DNA from: Steinernema hermaphroditum
Taxonomy: Eukaryota; Nematoda; Chromadorea; Rhabditida; Steinernematidae
Assembly: GCA_030435675.1 (NCBI GenBank)
Contig: CM059624.1
Location: 7,588,769-7,652,768, forward strand
DNA: 64,000 nucleotides
Direction of reading: 5' to 3'
Shown: positions 46,382 to 57,779 of the stretch, piece by piece
Numbering within the stretch: position 1 is the stretch's first letter
Layout: each line of letters opens with the position of its first letter
Notes under the pieces: model-generated
The model's input: the letters and a program-made list of their open reading frames with translations, nothing else
The model's database searches: none
Told to the model about the DNA's origin: nothing
Position numbers and translations under genes: made by a program

Positions 46382-47565
46382 AAACGCCGTTCGGCAGATG
46401 ACCGGCATTCGCTTCGGGCGGCCAAAAAGTAAAATTACGGTATTTGTGACTGAAATCGATCGAAATCCGCTCGCGTGCCACTGAATGGCGAAAGTGCCGA
46501 ATATGGATTATTTATATCCGTTCGAGGCTTCGCGAAATTCCAAAATGGAAATAATTAATGGCGATTCGTGGGGAGCCGACCACCACCGCGGGACCCTCTC
46601 GTCGTCATCGGAGCCGAATCAAAGGATACAAATAAACATTTCGTGCTAATTCACTTTCTCCAATCTCGACCGCCTTCGCTGTTTTGAGCGGACGGTGTCC
46701 GTGGCGCTTAGGTGTGCTGCAACTACTGGGTCCTGCTTTTGGAATCATTTTATGTTTGTGGGGATATTTCCCTTTTTAAGAGATCATCAAAGATCTTCTA
46801 AATATAGAAACATTCGTCGAGGCCCAAAGTGACACTTGCATTTCATTAAGCTTCTTCTTCTTCTTTGCACACATCTGACCACTTGCTCACGTGCTCTCCT
46901 AATTGACCCCGATGTGACAACCATCCAAGTGAAAGTCCTTTTTTTCTAGAACCTTTAAAATCATAAAAAAAGTACAATTTTCCACGAATAGCGGCATTGT
47001 ATTCTATCGTCTGTCGTTCATAAAATCGGCACACAAATGGTCAAATGGGCCCCTATGACACTTAGATACCAGAGGCCTTCCTTAGGTCCTCCGAGGCACC
47101 TCGGACTCAGATTCTCTTCTGTTTGTTCCCAGATCCCTCGAATTATCCTTTGTTTTTTTTTTCCAGAAGAGGAGCTAAAGCTCCGTCTCCTTTGACTCTT
47201 TAAATGCCTCCTCTTAGCTGTTTCAAGGAGAAGATAGGCCGCGTTTCGTGCCCCACCGCACCGTCTTTCAAGTTTTGTTTGTGTGCAGAAGCATCCAAAA
47301 AGCACATTTCCTGGGGGACAAAAGACGCAAACAACGGAATTCCCTTCACGGCCGAACGGGAGAACACGCCTAATGCAAATGAATTCTGCAGATAAGAGTG
47401 TCTCTCTGGCGCGCGGAGACCTCAAGTTGCCAACTTAGACATTCAGAGATCGGAGAGATTTAGACTGTAGACAAAGAAGACGAGACGTTTTGCATTTACA
47501 TTGGACAGAAAACATCGTTTTCATTTTTATTCAGATTTTAGTAGTAATTGGTTGTTTTTAATGAA

Positions 47566-47610
47566 TGCGGCTGCGAATTCGCGCCCTCTACTAGGTGCTG
47601 AGAGCTAAAA
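47566..47610. repeat. Dispersed repeat, copy B
   Basis: Second copy of the element at 29296-29340, sharing GCGAATTCGCGCCCTC and the following AGGTGCTGAGAGCTAA. Confidence 0.65.
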
Positions 47611-48949
47611 ACACAAAAAGGACCAGCGGACCTGTCGGTTCTCTGTTTATAGAGGATCGACCGTTTTTTTCGTTTAATTTTTTAAGTTAAATCTTTCTTC
47701 TTTTCGTAAACTGTTCAAAAACCCTCCTCACCCCCTGAATTCTATTCGCGATACCCACTGCAGCCCGAACTCACCTGTTCCTGGAAAAGCAAACAGTCCT
47801 TTCGACGGCCACTTTGCGTGGCCCTCCTGCTCTCGCGGTGATCCAATTTCGGAGTCTTCGGCGTCGGAACGGCGTCTAATAAGGGCTCCGTCATTCGGCG
47901 ACGTCCGTCTCGGGCGCGCACAATTAAACGCAGAAGACATGGATCTGTAGGGTCGCAGGCTTAATGCAAGTTGGTTCCTCACTCCATCAGTCAAATCTCT
48001 TCTCCCCTTGAGTCACTCGCTTCTGGACGTCGCCGCGGAGTGACTCCGATGATTGATAGGAGGCGTCCGAGGCGAAAAGTTGCGCTCCGAGCGCGTCTCT
48101 CTTACAATTACATGCTGATTAATTCTGCCTTCTTTGTTTTCTGCGTCGCCCTGCGCCGCGCACGCCTATCCTTCAAAAACTCTTCGGAATTCGTGCTTTG
48201 CCGACTCTTTTAATTGAGGCCTCTGGCGGTTATTTGAGAAACAACACTGGCCCTTGTCAGAGAACAGAGCTAGAAAATCGAAACCTATGTGTGTGCAGAA
48301 GGAACGAACAGTCCGACCCGTCCTTCGCCTGCAATTACACTCTCTTGCTCCTCTCAGATCCTCTGATTGCCTTCGTTTTCCCCAAAATACTCTCCTCTTG
48401 GCGAATTGCTCCACTAAGTGCAGAGGAACGTTCCACCTTCTTCCGGCCATTACAGATTCGTCTCTGGACTTTACACTTCAACTGCTCCTTCCAGCCTCTA
48501 CGTCATCCCCTCCAGTCCAATTACCTCCGCTTCCTTTTTGTATTTTGCCCCCAGGTCGCGTTCCCCTCAAGCGTGTTCGCGGCGCCCTCGGACGGCCCAA
48601 CACTTAGCGGGTTTACAAGCTCCGGTCGGCGATTCCCGGCGCCGCCTCCGACCCAAACCGCCCTCCGAGGCCCTCCTCGGGTCCTTCGAGGCACCTCGGA
48701 CGACGTCGCACGTGCTGTAGTAAATAGTCCTCGGCGTCCAAATAAATATTTCGAATACTTCCGTCGCAAAACGCATAAAGTGGGCGGAGCCTCGAGATCT
48801 CCTCGAGGAATCGACGCCTTGAGGGCATCCATCCAGCCGCCCCTATCACTGACTCCCGGCCGTAGTCTCCGCTGCCGACGCGCCGCTGACTCAGCCCTCC
48901 CACCGCCTCCGAGAAGTCCGAACAAGTTCAGAAGTTCCAGAAGGGGCGA

Positions 48950-49136
48950 ATGCGTCCGAGCAGTCTTCTGTTCGGCTATTCGGCCCCGCTGCTCTCGAAC
49001 CCCGCGCCCGGCAGAGACCCCCACCAGTCCCCGCGCCCCCGGAAGAGAGCCTCTTCCGCCCACGGCGTCCAGCAACAGCAGCAGCAACACCACAGCCACA
49101 ACTACCTGAATCCGCGACAACGCTTCCGACGCAAAG
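48950..49136 (+). CDS. Candidate upstream coding exon of INX-11-like innexin (Gln/His-rich N-terminus)
   Basis: ATG 48950 opens 62 codons: MRPSSLLFGYSAPLLSN, a basic Ser/Pro stretch (PRPRKRASSAHGV), QQQQQQHHSHNY, and a basic end NPRQRFRRK. It stops at AAAG|GTAACT in phase 1. The 3' splice site CGTTCAG at 49956 continues in the same phase through GHGRDLHYQQAAVLEVGA into MVLQNMFSAL of the innexin, so the join is open and gives a 604-residue isoform. A CAG about 20 bases before the ATG could be a trans-splice acceptor. Long N-terminal extensions occur in some nematode innexins such as UNC-7. Expression is not shown. Confidence 0.6.
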
Positions 49137-50009
49137 GTAACTCCTGAAGCGACTAATTGGGGCCCTCGCCGCTCATTGGCTTTGTTTGACGAAGTTGCGC
49201 GTGTTTTGCATCCTCCGATGCCTGTTGAGGGGACGACGGAAATCAAAGAACCTCTTAGGCGCGCTCGATGGGGATTGACTTTATTAATGGACCACTGAGG
49301 ACACCGATTCGACGTCCCCGGCACGCTTCCCGGACTCTCGATGTGCCTTTGCACCGAAAATCGAGCTCTGCAGCACGACCAGGGGAATGTCTCTACCAGA
49401 GAACGCTTCTAGATTCGATCGATTCTTTTTCGGAAGATCAGGAATCCTTTTTCCCACAATTTGGAGACTCATTCATGTGCACAAAACAGGGAGGCGACTC
49501 GATGTGACGCACGCCTAATGTCATCACTTCTTCGGTGATTCAGTTGAATCTCAGAATCCTCTCCTTCTTCTCATCGATTTTCCTTCCACTCCTCGTAAAT
49601 ATCAATTTTTCGGTGTAGACAATATTCGGAAGACGTCTCTCCTTCCTCCGAAGCGGCTCCTCTAAAATTCTTCCAAATCTCTCCGTTTTGCGCCCCTCCT
49701 CCGCTACCTTTTGACATGTTTGTCCTCAAATTTGACACTTCGGCGCTTCGCCCCCCGCGCCCCTTCTGCCTTCAGTTTGCCTTCGCTTCTTCCGACGCTC
49801 CGCGCGCCCCAAATGATCTTGGCGAGAAGACGAGGTAGGAGCCCGATTCGATCCCTGGCGGCGAGCGTCCGATTTCGCATGCAACTCGAAGCTAATTAGC
49901 CCTCGGCTTCTCCCCTCCAGCCGTACCGAGGGAGCGCTAACCGATGTACCGTTCAGGTCACGGCCGAGATTTGCACTACCAGCAGGCGGCGGTGCTGGAA
50001 GTGGGAGCC

Positions 50010-52318
50010 ATGGTTCTGCAGAACATGTTCAGCGCCCTTTCCTTCCTGCACTACCGCAAGGACGACGACTTCGTCGACCGACTCTCCTACTTCTACACTT
50101 CCTCCTTCCTCATCATGATGGCCGTTCTAGTGTCTTTCAAGCAGGTAACACTCAGACCCTCCCCTAGAAAACTCTGGAGCCAGTCAAAGCAATAGTCAAG
50201 TCCCTCCATTCAGCTAGATGAGATCTCCACAGTCACCAGTCAGGGCGAACTTCTGACGGAGACTTTTCCCCTCGTGCCAGCAGCTCGGTGTTGTCTAGCT
50301 CGCGCACACATGAACCTCGTTATTCCCGCCGCTGTGTGGTTGATATACGAGCGCTTTGCTGAATCGCTCCGTCAAAACACGGTCTGCGACGGTCAAATTA
50401 CGCCGGGCACTACTTCTTCCTCGAATTTCCAGAATCTTTTTTGGGGCCAAGAGTAGAACACATCCTAGGTGCCACTTACTCAGAGACAAGAATCATCAAA
50501 ATGATCATCCTCGTTGTTTCAGTTCGGTGGCCGACCGCTGGAATGCTGGGTCCCCGCTCAGTTCACCGCCTCCTGGGAGGCATACACCGAGATGTACTGC
50601 TGGGCTCAGAACACTTATTGGGTGCCTATAGAGCAGGTAAAGTGACTCTCCTTGGCCCTCTTCGACCGCGCTTCCAGGATATTCCTGTTGACATTGCCGA
50701 AAGGGAGTACCGCCAGATTTCCTACTACCAATGGGTTCCTTTCTTCTTGCTCATCGAAGCCTTTCTCTACTACATCCCCTGCCTCATGTGGAGACTGATG
50801 AGTGACAAATCAGGTGAGTTCCCCTGGTCGGCTCGGCACCCTCGGTCTTCAGGCATCCGCATGAACGACATCGTGCAGCTCGCCACCGAGAAGGAGAACA
50901 TCGAGCCGGACTACCGTATCCGGACAATAGAGTCTCTCTCCAGACACATCGAGTCCGCTCTGAGGTACCAACACACTGCCACCTCCCGCACTCAGTACAC
51001 TCTCCACCGCGTCTTCAAGTGCTTCAACATGCGATACTACGAAAGTTACGTCACCGGCCTGTATCTGGTGAGTTCGCGGGCATCTCGAAGTTCTGTACTG
51101 CGCGTTAGTTGATTTGATGTGCTAGCTTCATCCTCTTCATGAAATCCTTGCGAGCAGCCTGATCAGGGTCTCTCGGGGCTATCTCCTTGGACCTATGGTC
51201 CCATATCATGCCCCTTTCTTCCAGATGACAAAGATCATGTACGTCGGCAACATCCTGACGAATCTGATCCTGGTCAACAAGTTCCTGGAGACTGACGAGT
51301 ACAGTGTCTACGGCTTCGGCGTACTCCGGGACCTTCTCTTCGGGCGCTCATGGATGGAGTCCGGCAACTTCCCGCGCGTCACCCTCTGCGACTTCGAAGT
51401 GCGCGTCCTCGGCAACAACCAGCGCCACTCTGTCCAGGTGAGTCGCCTCCCCGACGCTCCTCCAGAATCCCCTCTAGTGCGTCCTTGTGATCAACATCTT
51501 CAACGAGAAGATCTTCATCCTCGTGTGGCTCTGGTTCTCCGTGCTCCTCGTCGCCGCCACCCTCGACGCCCTCTACTGGTTCAGCATCTCGCTCTTCCAC
51601 CGCGACCGATTCCGCTTCGTCCTCCGCCACCTCGAGCTCACCTCTGACCCCGACAAGCCCGAACTCTTCCGCAAGGAGAAGAGGAAACAGGTTGAGCACT
51701 TTCTCAAGACCTACTTGAAGGTGAGTCACCGCGAGTTTTCCTCCACCGCCGATTCAGGTGGACGGCGTCCTCGTCCTCCGCATGATCGCCCTTCACGCCG
51801 GCGTCATGTACTGTACCGAAGTGACCGACGCCCTCTGGAAGCGGTACCTCTCACAGCACCCCGAGAACCTTATCGACGAGGACTCCTCGCTCATCAACTT
51901 CGCCAGGTACACCACCTGACCCTCCTTACAGACGCCCGTTCGTTGCAGGACCCAGTCAATCCGCAGGAAACGGAACTGCAGCGGCAGTGGTAGCGACCGG
52001 GAAGGCGCCGGTGGTGGTAGCAGAAGAGGCCTCACCTCCAACAACAGCAGAATCACCCGTTTTTTATCCAGCCGCCACAGCGGGAGTTTTCGGCTGAAAA
52101 GGGGCCAAAGCGGGAACCGGAGCCTCACCACGGGCTCCGTCGCAAGGTCACCTTCGCCGAAACGCACCGTGGTTACGATAACCTCGCCTTCGCGTGACCC
52201 GAGCCCCGACGTCCTCCAGAGGAACCACCTCCGGTCAGCGCGCTCCGCCACCAGCGTCAACACCGCCGTCGTGGGTGGCGGAGGCAGCGCCGAGAGCGCG
52301 GCGCCACTCCTTTTGTGA
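50010..52318 (+). CDS. inx-11: Innexin gap-junction protein, INX-11-like
   Basis: Second innexin of the window. Exons 50010-50144 (exon begins 49957), 50523-50636, 50678-50813, 50853-51067, 51225-51437, 51478-51720, 51758-51906 and 51949-52318 give 524 residues from MVLQNMFSALSFLHY. Hallmarks are DDDFVDRLSYFYTSS before TM1, GGRPLECWVPAQFTASWE and MYCWAQNTYWVP in loop 1, [30 protein letters not shown], and the HSVQC / [11 protein letters not shown] segment. The tail is long, basic, Ser/Gly-rich (RRKRNCSGSGS; RSPSPKR), suggesting regulation by phosphorylation (inference). The orthologue name rests on memory of C. elegans INX-11 and is less sure than the family. ATG 50010 has a good context (GCCATGG); an earlier in-frame ATG at 49944 lies in the probable intron. 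Confidence 0.93.
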
Positions 52319-53179
52319 CTATGGAAGGTGCTGGCGACGCGGATCCGGAGCTGGAGACGGCGATGACGCGAAACGGGTCCACAGAGAGCAGAAGTCTATT
52401 ACCGATTGTTGATTTGTTTGTACATAGTGGCAACATAAACAGATCTCTCGAGGCTCTGGGTACACTCACCGTCACTTCTAGATTCCTCAGGAAGGGTACT
52501 TACTACCCCAAGAGCACAGCTTCTCTGCTGACTTCTTCTTCGATGGCGCCTTCAGAACTCGCGGACTTGACCAGGCACAGCGCTCGCTGGCTACGAGCGC
52601 AACCCTTTCTCATCGATTAATGTAGAACGGTCCGGATGTTTTCGTTGTGAGACTTATTTCGTTTGAACGAACGAAATTGGTCACCGAAATTGGCCGCTCT
52701 CGTACAGTACGAATCTCTTTCGACGCTCCATTCTCTATGCATTCTTCGAACTTGATGCGAAATGCAGCATTTTTTTGCCTTTCCTACTCTTTGTCATCTT
52801 GATCTGCTCGCGTTCATTTCTTCTTCTGCGCCGTTCGTGCTTCTTCGAGCTTATCTCTCTCCATTTCAGAACTTAAGGGTAACTCTCGGTCGTTTCCGAG
52901 TGGCGAAGTCTTCGCGAGGTCAAGTGTCGTTGCCGGTGGACTTGGACCTCATCGTTTGATCAACTATCTGCGAACTCGATCAGCTGATCCAGAAAGGGAC
53001 GCCGCCACCACGCGTTTTGCACCTCTCCGCGTGCGCTCTGTGGTCCCCGCCTCCAAAGCGGCTGTATCGCGTCATAGTCAAGTCTGCTCGCTCGCTGTGC
53101 GGCGGCGTCGCCTGCCCTGGCTGCCCTTTTGTCGTTGACGGCGCTCGGTTTCTGATCTTCCTCGAGGAATTCTGCAGTC
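52319..53179. other. 3' region of INX-11-like gene and upstream of the kinase gene
   Basis: Contains innexin 3'-UTR and the kinase promoter. A 101-codon plus-strand frame (52315-52620) overlaps the innexin stop in another frame; no splice or homology support, so it is taken as 3'-UTR. Confidence 0.5.
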
Positions 53180-54947
53180 ATGGTCGCCATCGCCGTTGAA
53201 GAATCTCCAAATGTCGCCGACATGACTTCCGCCTTCGCGACGATCGAAATCGATGAGGAGAAGCCATCGAAGGAGTTGGAGGAGCCCCTCGAGGAGCAGA
53301 AGCCCGAAGCCCAGGAGGAAAGCGACCCGAAGGCCAACTTGAACGCTGGAAATCGGTTCGCCTCGTGGAACGCCACGCTCATCGGCGAAGGTGAGTTCCA
53401 GCTGTGGGGTTGTGAGTGCACAAAACTATAACAGCTGGCGGTGCTCGAAGTGTATGTTCTCTGACGTCACCGTGGGGGCGGCGGCGCGCGCGAAAAAAGT
53501 GCATCGGTTTCGCTATCGATCGTCTCCGTGAGAATGCAAAGAATTTTAGGCCACAGTAGCCACGAATGCCGTTCGATGATTGAACCTTGAAACACTGTTT
53601 ATCTGGGAACCACGCGTTTTTGAAAACATACGATGAGTCACCGCTTGCGATCCGGTTCCGAGAGCTCTTTGTGGCTCCACTTTCACCGCATTTGTTTCGT
53701 TTTTCCGTGAAATCTGTTTCCTTCGCCTCTTATCATTCCGGCGCTGTTGCTATCGGCCTCAGCTGCCAGTGTTCCTCTCGGCAGCTGGAGAGCACAGTTC
53801 ACAAGATCAGAAAACCAGAGTGAAACCGGTTTTTGGCTCGCCTGCGCTGGTAGACTGTAACATTTTCGTATAACGAATTCCGATCACCGATGTTTTCGTC
53901 GTTTCAGGCGCGTTCGGGAGCGTTCTTCTCGTCGTCAACGATGATGGTCGGAAGTTAGCAGTGAAGAGAATCCCGGTGAAGTACGATGCTGCTATGAAAC
54001 AAACGGTCGAATACGAGTTTATGGAGGAACTAAAGGGTCATGAAAACGTGGTACAGTCCTTCGGAATGGAACTGGAAGGCGCAGAGTTTATACATATCTC
54101 TATGGAATACGTGTGTTATGATCTCCACTATCTGACAAGTGAGTGCACAACGGAAACGCGAGGAAACCGAGCACGCCTTTCAGAATATATAAATCATGGC
54201 AATGTGCGCCACTTCTTCCGTCAGCTCATCGAAGGAGTTCGACATATCCACTCGAGGGGAATCGCTCACAGGGACATCAAACCCGAAAATCTGCTCATAA
54301 ACGAGAAATGTAAATGCTGGAATTTGACGCGTCCACTCTGACCAAGCTCTGTTGCAGTTGTCCTCAAAATCACCGACTTTGGGCTGGCAGAACGCTTTCG
54401 AGATAAGGAGAACAACGAGGTTCTCCTCACGGGAACTGCAGGAACTTCCCCGTACGTCTCCCCCGAAGGGAGATGCGACGAAGGATTCCACGCCGAGCCT
54501 CACGACATCTTCGCCTGTGGCGTGGTTCTTCTATTTCTCCTCACCGGAAACACACACTGGGACAAGGCCGATCCGATCGAAGACCTCCGCTACAAGAAGT
54601 TCCTCAGTGGCGCGATGTACCAGGAGAAGTCGTGGAAGGTCATACAGGGAAATGCAGTCAGTAGGTGGCGCTTCATCGTGGACTTGTTTCATGAGCCCTT
54701 TTCAGCTCTTTTGAAACGTGTGCTCAAAGATAAGCCCGACAGGCGCGCCACAATCGAGGAGATCCTCCGTTCCGGATGGGTCATGGAGGAAGAGGAAAGA
54801 CTCAACTGGGACAGACTCAGGAACGGCATCAAGAAGGTTTACGCGACGCCGGTGCCCAACGAGCAGAAGAAGGAAGAACAAGAGGAGTTCGTGTGGAAGC
54901 CGAACTACGGTCGACCGAAAAAGGCCAAGAAGAAGGCCAAGCGATGA
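53180..54947 (+). CDS. CHK1-like serine/threonine protein kinase
   Basis: Protein kinase most like the checkpoint kinase CHK1 group. Five exons (53180-53390, 53908-54138, 54184-54309, 54358-54660, 54706-54947) give 370 residues. An acidic N-terminus of about 60 residues precedes the kinase domain. Visible parts: Gly loop GEGAFGSV (69-76), Lys90 in [17 protein letters not shown] (Asp178), DFGLAERF (196-198), SPYVSPEG (SPE in place of APE), and [21 protein letters not shown] with W-D-K-A-D, a CHK1-type alpha-F region. The C-terminus is a lysine-rich tail ([12 protein letters not shown]) that could target the nucleus. The CHK1 regulatory C-terminal domain is absent, so it is probably one of the expanded nematode CHK1-like paralogues rather than CHK-1 itself. 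A 3' splice site (TTCTGCAG) lies two bases before the ATG. Confidence 0.9.
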
Positions 54948-55130
54948 AGAAACACGAACCACGCCCCTAAGCGACCTCCACGGAAACTCGCCGATAGCCT
55001 CCCTGGCTGATGAAGGCGACACTGTTCTAGTCTGCGGCATTTTGAAATATCTATGCTTTTTGTTGTGAAAGATTTCTGACATCGAGAAAGTTTTTTAACT
55101 GTCAACGTTTGTACAACTCACAACAAATAT

Positions 55131-56192
55131 TTATGATGAAGGCAGCATCTCGATCGGGGTTCTGAAGTTGAAGTCCTCGGGGAAGAGATCCTTAGCGCGC
55201 GGGTACAGTAGCTTGTACGTTTGCTTCACCGTCACTTCTGCGGCACCGGCAATCTCTCCGATCTCCTTTGCGCTCTTCTTGTTGTCGGCGGACGCCGCCA
55301 GCGTCGCCATGTATATTGCGGCGGCTGCAATGGAGATGGGGCTGCGTCTGAAATATGACGGACTGTTAAGGGCATCTTAAAGTCAAGCATACCCAGCCAC
55401 CAAATCCAGCTCCACTGCTTTCTTCGCTATTTTTGTTGCAGCCAATTGAATGTCGTGTGGAAGGCCTAGATTTCCACAGAAGCGCGACTGAAATGAGGGC
55501 ATTGTCAGGAAAGCCTGGAGATATGATACTTGCCATGAAATCTGCACTAGTGATTTGTTCAAGGTTTGTTTCCAGAGATTTGATGATAAGCTTGAAGCAC
55601 CTTCCGATTTCTTTTTTTGATACCCTCGATACTGCACAGATTTCTTTGAATGTGCGCGGCACTCCTTCTTTTCGGCACGCGATGTACAGGCACGCCGCGG
55701 CCTGTGCCTCATTGTTCTTTCCTTTCAACGCCTTGCTATCTAGAACATCCTTGAATATTTTCGCCGCCATGTCCTGGATCGAGCGGGCCAGGTGAATGCG
55801 CTCGGACATCTCGCGAATGACGCTCATCGCTTGGGACATCTGTCGGTCGGTGTTGTTCATATTCTTGCGCTGAGCGTTGGCGAGCCTGGAAAGCGAATGA
55901 TCAGAACAGCCGCGAAGCTCCTAACTTACGATTGGTCACCTTCAGAACCTCCAAATCCAACGGCAATCGACGTGGAGAGATCGGCGCTTCCGAGCAAGGG
56001 GTTCTCGGGCGCTCCAACGCGGGACGGATCATTCCCGCCACTCTTCTCGTTGCTGAAGGAACGCCACTCTGTTCCGACGTCCACAAGACGATCTCCGACA
56101 ACGAGTCCACATTCTGGGCAGATGACGTCCCCAGCTCGATGATCCTCCACCAAATGGGCATTGGGGTGGTACTGACACTGCAGGGTCGTCAT
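55131..56192 (-). CDS. ttb-1: Transcription initiation factor TFIIB
   Basis: General RNA polymerase II factor that bridges TBP-DNA and the polymerase. Four exons (55930-56192, 55534-55885, 55393-55487, 55131-55347) give 308 residues. The N-terminal zinc ribbon is intact ([23 protein letters not shown] as Cys/His/Cys/Cys), followed by the B-finger/linker ([13 protein letters not shown]). Two cyclin-like repeats follow: one with [20 protein letters not shown] and [15 protein letters not shown], the second with [20 protein letters not shown] and [15 protein letters not shown]. Intron 2 (55488-55533) is GC-AG with donor ATG|GCAAGT; the alternative GT four bases on breaks the frame. A 3' splice site (GTTTCAG) one base before the ATG favours this start over the upstream in-frame ATG at 56216. 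Confidence 0.97.
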
Positions 56193-56822
56193 TCTGAAAC
56201 GGCGAAAATGAACCACAATTGATACAGCTAAGCACTATTATACAGGACGGTGTTACTGACAGCGATCCCGTCCTGCCTTATCCAACGCATTTATACACAT
56301 CACCATCAAAAGAACAACTCAAAGTTTTTGTGCCACAACTGAAGGCCAATCCATAAAAAAAAAACAAACTCAACGACTTGTTTCAAATCAATACGGAACT
56401 CTCCAACAAGAGAATACACTAAAAAACAACCTATGTAATGGGATTAGATAGAAAAAAGAAGCCGACAAACATAGAATTCGGAGAGCGACTAGCGATGGCA
56501 GTGAAAACAGCACAAAACGGACGATTTCGAAAAGCTCTCTGACGAACGAAAGCAGAGCGGCCGCCAGACTCTCACCACATCGCGCCGAGACCCTCGCTGT
56601 CTCGCCCGTGTTCGTCTTCCGAGTTTGCTTTATGATCATTTCAGACCATTTCCGACGTTGCAAGAAATAGCCCACTTTCAAATGCATCTAACGATTCATC
56701 CAATAAGGACCCTACAATTACAAACATATACAATAAAGTTATAATTACAAAGAGAAGAAAATGCTCCGAAGGAGATGGAATAGCGCGTCCGCGATTCGCA
56801 CGTAGACCGGCGGTGGGAGGAG
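56193..56822. other. Spacer between TFIIB and dicarboxylate carrier genes
   Basis: About 630 bases; both neighbours are on the minus strand, with the carrier upstream of TFIIB. The gap is longer than typical nematode operon spacers (about 100 bases), so co-transcription is not favoured. No other feature was seen. Confidence 0.5.
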
Positions 56823-57779
56823 TTACTTGAAGTAACCGAAGTTCATCCGAAGTTGTTCGAAGAAGATGAAAGTCAGAACGGTGTGAGGTGCCAGCCGCAC
56901 CCATGCTGGGAAGAAGCCCTTGAAGAAGCCAGCTGGTCCCAATTTAGCCGTGTAGACGAAACAGTCCCCGATTCCTGCAAGGAAAAAGTAACTAGAAGAG
57001 AACCGTTTGGGAACCTACCCTTGAAGGTTCCTGGAGGAGCGTTCATCATGCGCGTTTTCATCACATCCAAGGGCTGCGTCATCAGGGTGGCGATGCTGGC
57101 GGCGCTGATCGAAGAGAAGAAGTGAGTGAACGGATTGTCCTGGAAGACACCCGGCGCCGTGGCCATCGCGACCTGCTTGATCTGGTCATAGAAGGCCAGT
57201 TGACCGATGGTCATCAGAACGGCACGAGAAGTCGCCATCGTCGCTCCACCGAACAGTCTCGGAACACCTTCAGCAGTAGGTTAGAGATTCTGCTCAGGTC
57301 ATTAGTTTCATACCTTCTTCTTTGACGATGCGGAAGACGCCGTCCACGGCGTGCTTGTAGTTTCTTCGCTGGTCCTTCGGTAGCTTGATGTCGTTCTGCA
57401 TGCGGACATTCACCAGATCTCCGGGGGTTCCGACAAAACCTCCACAGGCTCCGGACACTCCCGCGAGGAGAGCCTTCTGATAGAAGGGGAGGGGCTGGTC
57501 CGAGGGGAACTGCTTCTTGAGGGTTTCGTACATTCCGAACCTCGTCGTCGAGTAGGTGAGCTGTCGCAACAGTGAAGCAGAAAGGCCGTTGTAGAAGCCG
57601 CGGATTCCATCGTTCTTCATGATCTTCTTGGCCATGTCACCGAGTCCGACCGATGGAGTCTGCTGCGTTTGCAGATGCACCTTCAGAAGGTCGAGAGGGT
57701 GCGTGCAACACGCGGCTCCGGCAGAAGCCAGTCCGCCGAAGTACCATCGTCCGATCCGCTCCTGCTTGTTCACCGCCAT
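56823..57779 (-). CDS. dic-1: Mitochondrial dicarboxylate carrier (SLC25A10-like)
   Basis: Inner mitochondrial membrane exchanger, in this family trading malate or succinate for phosphate or sulfur anions. Three exons (57314-57779, 57019-57267, 56823-56974) give 288 residues, the usual length. Three carrier repeats carry the Px[D/E]xx[K/R] signature: HPLDLLKVHLQ, TPGDLVNVRMQND and QPLDVMKTRMMN. Other conserved wording: RWYFGGLASAGAACCTHP, GFYNGLSASLLRQLTYSTTR and GGATMATSRAVLMTIGQLAFYDQIK. It ends EQLRMNFGYFK. The start MAVNKQERIG is preceded by a 3' splice site (TCTTTCAG) within 30 bases, suggesting spliced-leader addition. Orthology to C. elegans dic-1 is likely but assigned from memory. 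Confidence 0.95.

Larger units (their letters stand above)
33672..48949. other. 15-kb stretch without a recognisable complete gene
   Basis: No protein family, RNA gene or intact transposon was recognised. Long frames exist (36133-37035 plus, 300 codons; 35406-36218 minus, 270 codons; 48198-49109 plus, 303 codons), but they overlap long frames on the other strand and lack splice or domain support. Candidate first exons for the downstream innexin lie at 41832-41922 and just past the right end. Part of this stretch is probably regulatory DNA or long 5' introns of the innexin (inference). Confidence 0.5.

Noticed and set aside
47088..48705. Palindromic CCGAGGCACCTCGG seen twice
   Set aside because: Only one copy is perfect and the flanks do not align, so it is not treated as a repeat family.
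48198..49109. 303-codon plus-strand frame upstream of the innexin
   Set aside because: It overlaps a 277-codon frame on the other strand and the better supported 48950-49136 exon in a different frame; no domain or splice support.
33280..49512. Scattered GCCTAA/TTAGGC hexamers, the nematode telomere unit
   Set aside because: They are single hexamers, not tandem, and their number is about what chance gives.
52315..52620. 101-codon frame overlapping the innexin stop
   Set aside because: Shifted frame over the innexin tail and 3'-UTR, with no homology; best read as 3'-UTR.
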